DNA of 16,863 nt. Source: CAMBDR01 sp046597185. Its GTDB lineage: Bacteria > Pseudomonadota > Gammaproteobacteria > Burkholderiales > Burkholderiaceae_D. The notes under the pieces are model-generated. The model was given only the letters and a program-made list of their open reading frames with translations. It was not told the DNA's origin and ran no database searches. Shown one piece after another: positions 1 to 7,100 of this stretch. The stretch lies in NCBI GenBank assembly GCA_046597185.1, contig JBKJLF010000120.1, forward strand, positions 1-16,863, read 5' to 3'. Positions within the stretch are counted from its first letter, which is position 1. Each line of letters begins with the position of its first letter. The position numbers and the translations under genes were made by a program.

Positions 1-370
1 ATACAATTCGCCCACCACCCCCATCGGTGCCAAGTCGGTGCGTGCCCGAAAAACCAGTCCGAAGAAATTGAGTCTTCGTGCAATTCTCAAGCCAATTTAT
101 GAATATAATCGACAAAATATCACCACTTTCCCCCAACCTGCCGGAGACCCCATAAATAAAAAGTATTTTTCCATCTGAAATAAACCATGGCTAGGCCAGG
201 GTTTGCGCTTTGTTGCTGGCGTTTTTGTATCGCCAACCGGACAGTGCACAGTGAGCGCCATCCAAGGCAACAATATCAATGAACCCGCCCAAATCCTTGA
301 GGTGGGACGTGATGAATGAAAGCGGCTTTATTGGCGCTGGTTGAGGCTTCAATAGCAGGCAAACTTGAGC
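1..370. other. Stretch without a supportable gene, downstream of slyX
   Basis: I see no gene I can defend here. The minus strand has an open frame from about position 95 to the window edge with no start preceded by a ribosome binding site. A minus-strand 60-codon frame (97-279) and an adjacent minus-strand frame ending near 197 have no recognisable family. The plus strand is open from 2 to 178 without a start codon. The minus-strand frames could be remnants of a decayed gene, but there are no terminal repeats or conserved motifs to name one. No clear terminator follows slyX; the only hairpin seen is a 5-bp one near 306-316 without a T tract. Confidence 0.4.
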
Positions 371-610
371 TTAATAATGCGGCGGCCGCTCATCGAACAC
401 CGCGCCGCCCTCCCCCGTGCCGACATTATGGCGGCTGCTCGCCACATCACGCATTTGCTGCACCAAGGTGGCGCACAGGGCTTGCAGTTTATCAATCTGC
501 AATTGCTGCTGATAGACGGTGTTATTCAAACTCTCCAGCAAATCTTCCTGATGGGCAATTTTGATTTCGATCTCGATAATGCGGTCTTCCGCAGTTTCTT
601 GTTGTGGCAC
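371..610 (-). CDS. slyX: SlyX family protein
   Basis: A 79-residue protein of the SlyX family, whose molecular role is not established. The sequence shows the family layout: an acidic N-terminal coiled coil (EDRIIEIEIKIAHQEDLLESL, then QQQLQIDKLQ) of about 50 residues, a short variable linker and the diagnostic C-terminal PPHY. Length fits the usual 70-80 residues. The start is a GTG at 610 chosen because AGGAG lies 6 bases upstream and no ATG is available. It begins 30 bases after the stop of the upstream DUF2135 gene on the same strand, with no terminator between, so it is probably co-transcribed with the macroglobulin operon. In E. coli slyX lies beside slyD and fkpA, so this position is unusual. 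Identification is firm; function is unknown. Confidence 0.9.
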   Translation of the reverse strand: MPQQETAEDRIIEIEIKIAHQEDLLESLNNTVYQQQLQIDKLQALCATLVQQMRDVASSRHNVGTGEGGAVFDERPPHY

Positions 611-616
611 ACGTAG

Positions 617-621
617 CTCCT
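617..621 (-). promoter_or_regulatory. slyX: Ribosome binding site that supports the slyX GTG start
   Basis: On the minus strand AGGAG is followed by 6 bases (CTACGT) and then GTG. This spacing selects the GTG at 610 as the slyX start. Confidence 0.6.
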
Positions 622-640
622 GGTGGGGGGTAAATAAACA

Positions 641-1516
641 TTAAAATAAAAAGGATTTGACCAATTGCACATCACCAATTTTGCGCAAGGGAATAACAAA
701 ACTCTCGCGCTTTTCTTTTGGCGTGTTTTCATAATAGACCAAGGTGATGCGGGTGGTAATGATGGGTATTTGCAGATTTTTTTCGTCAAAATTATAACCC
801 CCGGGGCCGTAATTGCCCCAGTAATTGACGAATACATGATACGCCCCGTGCAAGGGCGCAGCGGTAGTAAACATTTCCGGGCCGGGGCCGTCCACGCTAT
901 CCACATCCAAACCACCGCCGCCGTTTAACACGGGCCGGGCGAAAAACGCGTGCTGGCCGTCTGGCGTGATGATGTGTAAATCCACTTCTGCTTCCGGCGC
1001 ATCCCACGAGCAAATAATGCGCAATTGCGGGGTAATTTGATTCGGGTTGGCTTCGTAAAACTGCACGCGTTTGCTATCGCTTTTGCTGTCGCTTTTGCTG
1101 TCGCTTTTGCTGTCGCTTTTGCTGTCGCTTTTGCTATTACCTGCCGCACTTTTTACTTCCACCCCGTTGGAGCCAGTGCCAAAGGCATAAAAGCGCTGAA
1201 ACTTGCCGTTTTCGTCGGTATTCAACACCGTAGGGTTGCCATTGACGATGAGCTGGCCGCGCTTTTCCTTGCCCACATTGCGGATGCTGCCTTCAATCAG
1301 GCGGCGCGCGCGCTGGGCACCGCGATCAATTGGCGGGGTCGGATAAGCCACGCGGGTATCGCCGGATTTATCGGTCAAGCCGCCATAATTCCAGCCGCCC
1401 AAGGGGGTTTTCAACTCAATTGTTTCTTGTGCCTGCACCGGGCACCATTTTAACGCCCCGGCAAACAGTAGCGCCAATGGTATCGCAAGCATTATCCCAC
1501 TCAATATCGCCTTCAT
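641..1516 (-). CDS. Exported DUF2135 (YfaP-like) protein, second tandem copy, with SKSD repeat
   Basis: A 291-residue periplasmic protein, paralogous to the gene just upstream. A signal peptide ends at VQA/QE (about residue 29). Residues 73-122 resemble an Ig-like fold (IEGSI, LIVNG, ENGKF, GSNGVEV). Residues 165-262 form the DUF2135 domain with SWDAPEAEVDLHIITPDG, GGLDVDSVDGPGPE and GAYHVFVNYWG. A Ser-Lys-Ser-Asp repeat (residues 128-149) is inserted just before the conserved RVQFYEA; the paralogue has only a short SDGKSI there. I chose ATG 1516 because TGAGG lies 6 bases upstream; ATG 1528 is possible and gives 295 residues. Its upstream neighbour stops at 1544. Related proteins belong to the P. 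aeruginosa Mag complex; a carbohydrate-binding or partner-binding role is inference. No catalytic residues are evident. Confidence 0.85.
   Translation of the reverse strand: MKAILSGIMLAIPLALLFAGALKWCPVQAQETIELKTPLGGWNYGGLTDKSGDTRVAYPTPPIDRGAQRARRLIEGSIRNVGKEKRGQLIVNGNPTVLNTDENGKFQRFYAFGTGSNGVEVKSAAGNSKSDSKSDSKSDSKSDSKSDSKRVQFYEANPNQITPQLRIICSWDAPEAEVDLHIITPDGQHAFFARPVLNGGGGLDVDSVDGPGPEMFTTAAPLHGAYHVFVNYWGNYGPGGYNFDEKNLQIPIITTRITLVYYENTPKEKRESFVIPLRKIGDVQLVKSFLF
1070..1135 (-). repeat. In-frame 12-bp tandem repeat encoding SKSD
   Basis: Five 12-bp units (plus-strand GTCGCTTTTGCT, the first differing by one base) plus a half unit at 1070-1075. They lie inside the DUF2135 gene. Read on the coding strand they give (Ser-Lys-Ser-Asp)5-Ser-Lys. 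The near-perfect identity of the units points to recent slippage; whole-unit changes would keep the frame. Confidence 0.95.
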
Positions 1517-1543
1517 TGCTGGCCTCATCTGCTCAAACTGAAT

Positions 1544-2311
1544 TTATGGATAATGAAACGACTTAATCAAGGTCAATTCCCCCGCACGTCGCAGCGGTAT
1601 TTGCACCACTTCGCGCTTTTCCGAAAGTGTGCCTTCCTGGCTCACAATCGCCACCTGGGCGGTGGTGATGACTTGCTGCTCCGAACTGCCACCATAATAA
1701 TTCACATACACATGGTACACGCCCTTGGGCGGGGCCGGATTGGCGTAAATTTCCGGGCCATAGCCGGAGGTGACATCCACATCCAGCGCACCGCCATGCG
1801 CGCCGATGCGTGCGCCGTAAAAAACATGGTCGCCATCGGGCGAAACCACGTGTAAATCCAGATCGGTGCCCGGACTATCCCACGACAGCAGCACCCGCAA
1901 GCGCGCTTGCGCACGGCCTGCGTAAGCGTCATAAAACTGCACACGCTTGATGGATTTGCCATCGCTGCTGCGCACTTCCACATTATTGGAGCCACTGCCA
2001 AAGGAATAGGGGCGTTCAAACTTGCCGTCTTCCTCGGTCAGCAAAGGCATGCCCGAACCATTGACCACCAGTTTGGCGGGTTGGTCTTTTTTATTGGTGG
2101 CAATATGGCCCCGGATCAAAGCACTGGTTTGATGTCCCCGCGCATTGACTGCCACCGCCGGGTAATGCACTTCCTGCAAAAAGCCACTGGCCTCGCCCGC
2201 GCTATTGCGCCAGCCGCCGCGCGGCAACTCCACCTCTACTTGCGCCATGCTACTACCTGCCTGCCCTGCCAGCATGGCACACAGGCTGATGATTGATAAT
2301 TTGCTTTGCAT
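1544..2311 (-). CDS. yfaP: Exported DUF2135 (YfaP-like) protein, first tandem copy
   Basis: A 255-residue protein with a signal peptide cleaved about SMA/QVE (residue 23). Residues 66-115 look Ig-like (IRGHI, KLVVNG, EEDGKF, GSNNVEV). Residues 139-225 are a DUF2135 domain: LSWDSPGTDLDLHVVSPDGD, GGALDVDVTSGYGPE and GVYHVYVNYYGG, a pattern rich in Asp that could bind a metal, though that is inference. The ATG lies 5 bases after the stop of the YfaQ-like gene, and its GAGGGG ribosome site overlaps that stop, so translation is probably coupled. It ends 27 bases before the second copy's chosen start. E. coli has a single yfaP at this place; the Pseudomonas mag operon carries extra cistrons. Likely an envelope partner of the macroglobulin; biochemical activity unknown. 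Confidence 0.88.
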   Translation of the reverse strand: MQSKLSIISLCAMLAGQAGSSMAQVEVELPRGGWRNSAGEASGFLQEVHYPAVAVNARGHQTSALIRGHIATNKKDQPAKLVVNGSGMPLLTEEDGKFERPYSFGSGSNNVEVRSSDGKSIKRVQFYDAYAGRAQARLRVLLSWDSPGTDLDLHVVSPDGDHVFYGARIGAHGGALDVDVTSGYGPEIYANPAPPKGVYHVYVNYYGGSSEQQVITTAQVAIVSQEGTLSEKREVVQIPLRRAGELTLIKSFHYP

Positions 2312-2316
2312 AAAGT

Positions 2317-4197
2317 CTACCCCTCTACGGCTTCATTAATTAAGCGCCGCGCCCATCGTTCGATATAAGTTTCATCTGCCCCACGCGGATGAAACCGAAA
2401 TGCCAAATGTAAATATTCATGCGCCAGGGTGATGCGTTGATCCAGACTTTGCCAGCCGCGCACATAAATGCGCAAACGGCCCTGATCCGAATACGGGTGG
2501 CCCTCGGCCAGGCTGCACACTTTAGGCGGCTCGCTCAAGTATTCAAAACCCGCTTGCGCCCCCAATTTGGCGCGCCAGCGCTCTGCCGCTTGGGTCAGCC
2601 AATTTTCTGCCGCGCTCAAACGCACGCATTCGCTGTGGCCATTAAAACTGCCCAGCGTGGCTTGCGGGAAGGCATGCAACAGGATGCGTTCAAAATCCCA
2701 GCCCTGCCCGGCTTGCTCTACCGCAGCGCGCCAGGCCAAACGGTTGGTGCCGGGCTGGTCGCTGTGGTAATGCACGCTGACGCCTTGCAAAACCATTTCA
2801 TCGGTAAACCAGGCCGCATCCAGCGCGGCCTGATTCGGTGGATTGGGGCTGACGCGCTGGGTTTGGCTGGAATCGGCAATCTGCCAACACGCGCCGCCAA
2901 ACTGGCCATTTTGCAACAGATAACTACGCGCCGCAATCGCCAGCGCGCGCGCCGCCTGGGTGGCACTGGCGTCACCCTCGCGCAGCACCACGCGCGCCAC
3001 GTACTGGTTCAAGCCCATGCGTGCGCTGATGCGAGGCACAGATGTGGACGCAGACGTGGATGCAGATACGCGAGCAGGCGCGCGGGCGTAAGCCAGCTTG
3101 AGCTGGCCATCAGCTTGAATTTCCAGCGTATTACCATTGACGAATTGCAGGCGGTAGCGCCCTTGCATACGCCCCGCTGGCGCTGGCACCGACTTTGCAC
3201 CGGATAAATTGCTCACGCTGCGCAAAGGGTAACGGGCAAAAAAATCGACATCAACACAGCTCGCCGACTGCCCCTCAGTGGGTAATTGCTGCCAACGTGG
3301 CACAGGCAATGCAGCCGCCATTGCGCTGGCCCAATTGGGTAGCGCAAAGCGGCTGGAGCCGGGGCCGCCAAACCAAAACGGCGTGCCATCCACCAACCAA
3401 CCCGCCGCACCGCCAAAGGCGTTGCCAGCGCGGTCATGCCAGGAATACGTTTTATAGCGCATGCCGGTCCCCAGCCGCGTCCACGCCTCGCGCCCATACA
3501 CGGCTACGCCCGTTTCCAGCAAAGCACTGCGCGCGGCGGCCTTGGCGGCGGGTGAAAATTGATCCAGCGCTTGCAATAACTCTTGCAATGGAACTTCGGT
3601 GGCGGGCTGCAAGCGCTTTACATCCAGCAGCCACGACGGCGGCGGCGGATTGGCAGCATTGGCAGCATTGGCAGCATTGGCCACATTAGCGACATCGGCA
3701 GCATCGGTAGCATTGCGGGCACTGCCGGCACGCTGCCAGGCTTGCCACTCTCCAGCGCTCACGCCCAGCCGTTGCAGCGAAAAATACGGTGCGCACGAGC
3801 GTGCCAGGGCCAGGTTTCTATCGACACTGCCACCGGGGTCACAACAATACTTGTCTTCTTTTTCGACCTTTCTGGCCGAGCAGGCATACGGCGCTTCTTG
3901 CGCCTGAGTATCAACCAGATAGGCGTAGACGAATAATTTCCACAAACTACCCAGCGCTACACGGCTGACACCATTTTCTACCGGGGCCGCGCCTTGGCCC
4001 AGCGCGCGCACCTGAACTTGCTGTACGCCCGAGCCGCCCTGCCCCGCCTCCAGCCATGCCACGCCAGCTTGCGCCAGCGCTGGCGCAGGCCATAGCATGG
4101 CCATGGCCGCCAAGCACCCCAAGCCCGGTATTGGACTGAACACCGGGCTGAAAGTGAAGCTTAAAATTGCATTCTTAACGAATCTCAAGCTGGGCAC
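2317..4197 (-). CDS. yfaQ: DUF2300 (YfaQ-like) secreted protein: PBP-like + SpoIID-like + HExxH
   Basis: A 626-residue exported protein equivalent to E. coli YfaQ (DUF2300). Numbered from the GTG start: a long signal peptide ends at ALAQA/GV (44). A penicillin-binding-protein-like region follows, with S84-L-W-K87 in GSLWKLFVYAYL, SCA at 134-136 where SxN is expected, and KTYS at 249-252 where KTG(T/S) is expected. An Asn/Ala repeat lies at about 164-183. Residues 396-520 resemble SpoIID/LytB: LNQYVARVVLRE with Glu407, ALAIAARSYLL, HYHSDQPGTNR, GWDFERILLHAFPQATLG. HEYLH at 593-597 plus DETYIE at 608-613 resemble a gluzincin zinc site. GTG 4197 is chosen for its strong GAGGAG; the gene overlaps the macroglobulin end by 23 bases. 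YfaQ/DUF2300 assignment rests on context and length; the sub-domain readings are my own pattern matches and activity is unproven. Confidence 0.85.
   Translation of the reverse strand: MPSLRFVKNAILSFTFSPVFSPIPGLGCLAAMAMLWPAPALAQAGVAWLEAGQGGSGVQQVQVRALGQGAAPVENGVSRVALGSLWKLFVYAYLVDTQAQEAPYACSARKVEKEDKYCCDPGGSVDRNLALARSCAPYFSLQRLGVSAGEWQAWQRAGSARNATDAADVANVANAANAANAANPPPPSWLLDVKRLQPATEVPLQELLQALDQFSPAAKAAARSALLETGVAVYGREAWTRLGTGMRYKTYSWHDRAGNAFGGAAGWLVDGTPFWFGGPGSSRFALPNWASAMAAALPVPRWQQLPTEGQSASCVDVDFFARYPLRSVSNLSGAKSVPAPAGRMQGRYRLQFVNGNTLEIQADGQLKLAYARAPARVSASTSASTSVPRISARMGLNQYVARVVLREGDASATQAARALAIAARSYLLQNGQFGGACWQIADSSQTQRVSPNPPNQAALDAAWFTDEMVLQGVSVHYHSDQPGTNRLAWRAAVEQAGQGWDFERILLHAFPQATLGSFNGHSECVRLSAAENWLTQAAERWRAKLGAQAGFEYLSEPPKVCSLAEGHPYSDQGRLRIYVRGWQSLDQRITLAHEYLHLAFRFHPRGADETYIERWARRLINEAVEG
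3650..3721 (-). repeat. Degenerate 9-bp tandem repeat encoding an Asn/Ala linker
   Basis: Eight 9-bp units in the YfaQ-like gene: TTGGCAGCA three times, then drifting versions (TTGGCCACA, TTAGCGACA, TCGGCAGCA, TCGGTAGCA, TTGCGGGCA). The coding strand gives Ala-Asn-Ala type triplets followed by a Pro run. It lies inside the PBP-like region, probably in a surface loop. Confidence 0.85.
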
Positions 4198-7100
4198 GAG
4201 CTTTCTCCTCGAAGGCTTTTTGCTCTGGTTGATACATGCGGTAGTAACGCGCTGCCGGCATGGCAAATTTACCTGTTTGCGCAGCCCGCACCAAGTGGCG
4301 CACGCTCACCGTGCCGCTCAAGCTTTCAATCGGCACCGCATAACCGCGTGGCGTGAGTTGATAGCGCGCCCGTTCCAAGGCCTGCGGCTCTTTTTCTTTT
4401 CCTTGCAAACGAATACCCCAGGTGGTAGCATCTGCACTGGTGCCCGGTGGCAAGGGAACTTCGACAATACCGTATTGCAGCGGTGAGCCACTCTTCAATG
4501 TCAACACCACTTCATCCAGATACACTTCATCGGTACTTAAAACGTCATCCTTGCCCAATAATTCGAGGGTAAAAGTGGCCCTGCCGCTGTTCGGATCAGG
4601 CACTGGCTCAGCCTCCACGCTGGCGCTGGCAGCCGCTTTATTCTTATCCTTGGGTTTGGCTGCGGGTTTGGGTTCATCCACTTTCTTTAAACGGTAGATA
4701 TTGCGCTGCACACTCACGGGCAAGCGGCTGGTTTCCGGCTCGCGGCTGTCAAATTGCACGACCGCATTCATCCCGTCAGGTGGCGCATTCACCAGTTTAA
4801 TGCTGGTAGGGATGGCAGCGGCATTGCCAGCAGCATTACCAACAGCCGCGCCATTAACCGACCAACGCAACAGCTTTTGCCCGGTCAGGCTATCCATCGA
4901 CTGCCACAGGCCTTCCACCTCAATTTTAGCCGCACGCGCCATCAGTGCCGGGTCGCGCCCCACACCCAGCGCCCGATGCGTCCACAGCAGGGTTAAAGCG
5001 CGGTCTATGGTGGCCCCTTCGGCGCGCACCCGCTCCAAAATACCCGCCGCTTCCGCAGCAGGCCGTTTACCCGCCAGCAGCAATAAAGCTTGGCCAAGGG
5101 CTTGGCCATCCTGCGCCACTTTTTGTTGCGCCGCATCCAGCCGCGCACTCAAACCAGCCGGCACATTACCCCGGCTTTGCTGCACCACATACGCCGCCAA
5201 AACCATGCTCATGGCTTGTTGCACATCGCCTTCTTCGCTGCCAAATACCAGGCTGTCCAGTGCTGTTTTTTTGCTGGCAGCAGCCACGGGGTTGCCCGGA
5301 TTAACCGGATTGACATTCCCCAATTCTTCGGCCAACGCTTCTGCCATCGAGCGCATCGGCAAGCCCATTTCTTGCATCCACGACAAAATCAGGGCGCGCT
5401 GCCACAGCGATTGTTTCGACCCCAGCGTCTCGTACACTTTGATCAAGCGCTCGAAGTGGCCTTCCGGCAAAGTCAATTGCAAGGCGCGGCTGGCGTGCCA
5501 GTCGGCATAGTAGGCATACGCAGTGAGGAATCCATCACCTTCTTTTTCTGGCGTCGTCCACCAACTGAAGGAGGCTTCCGGCCCGGCCATTTGCGCCAGA
5601 CGGAAACGGTAGCTGTGCAAGCGTTGATTGAGTTGCTCGGCCATGCGGGTTTCGCCCGGCAATACCGATTGCAGGGCCAGGCTGTACGGGATCAAACGGC
5701 TCGCAGTTTGCTCAACGCAGCCGTAGGGATAATCCAATAAATCGTCAATGATGCGGCGCAAATGGGTGGTGGCATTGTCGGCAAATTGCAGGCGCAGGTT
5801 GCTGGCATCCGGCGGTAGTTTGAGCTGCGTTTGCTTACCCGCCAGCGGCACATTGATCGAGCGTTGGCTTAACCAATGCACGGGCACCGCTTGCAAGGGT
5901 ACGCTTAAGGCGTCGATGGTTTTGCCACTTTTTTGCAGGCTCAAATCCAACTGGGTATCCCCCGCACTCACATTCAAGGGCAGTTTGACGAAATTGGCCC
6001 CCGGTTGCAGGGTCACGCTGTCGCGCTTGTTTTTCAACCCCGCACCATTGGCGATAAAATCAACTGATGCTTCTTTATTGCCCTGATTGAAAATCGCCAC
6101 ACTGGCAACGGGCTGGTCGGACGAACGCAACCAATTCGGGCTGGTCCATTTAACGTAAAAGTCTTTGTCCGAGCGCACATACGACACTTGCTGCCCGACC
6201 GTACCCGTGGCGGCCTGGGCGCGCACGGTGATGCGCCAGCGTGTGAGGGAATCGGGCATGATGAACGATACCGTGGCGCGGCCATTGGCGTCGGTCATGA
6301 CGGTGGGTTGCCACAAGGCGGTATCTTTATCTTCGCGCCGGGGCCGCTCCAATACCTTCAATGCCCGTTGATGGGTTTGATTATGGCGCGGCAAGGCCAG
6401 TTTTAAGGGTGGCTTGGATAAATCGTAGGCGATAAAACTCAAACTGGCCGAGGTGCGCACATTATTGCGCCTGGGATGAAAGAAAAAGTCCAGAATGTCC
6501 GGCGCAATTTCGGGTTGCAACACATAAATCATTTCATCCACCACACCCACGGTGAGCATGCTATTTGCCGCCGCCTTACCGCCTATGCTGGCCGTTAAAT
6601 CGAGCGTAACTTTATCCCCCGGTGCATACACGGTTTTGTCGGCTTTGAAGGCGACTTCAATTTTAGGCTGCTCCACTTTCAGGCCCAGATTTTGAAAGAC
6701 GTATTCTCCGCCCTTCACATACACCACCGAGAGCGTAATATTGGGGCCAAAATCGTCTTGAACCGGTAAATCGACACGCCATTGATTCGGGTTTAAGCGT
6801 TGCGCTTTGATCCAACCCGTGCTACTAGCCAACAAGCTGGTTTTTTCCACTTTGTCACGCTCCAGCGTCAACAAGGCTTGATCCACGCTTTGCGGAAAAG
6901 TGATTAAGGCATGCGCGGTTTCGCCCGCTTTATATTGAGTTTTGTCGAACACCATTTCAATCGATCCTTGCGGCGCACCCACGCCCGGCCCACTCACATA
7001 ATGGGTGGTGGCCCCGACGATATTGCCCTGGTCATCACGCAGCGAGACGGTATAGGTGCCCGCTTCGGCAAAGCGCAGATTGAATTTGCCGCCTTGCTTG

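Noticed and set aside
1070..1135. Tandem repeat as a CRISPR array or iteron origin
   Set aside because: Units are contiguous with no spacers and lie in frame inside a conserved gene.
1025..1453. Plus-strand frame with an Ala-Phe-Ala-Val repeat resembling a membrane segment
   Set aside because: It is only the reverse reading of the SKSD tandem repeat.
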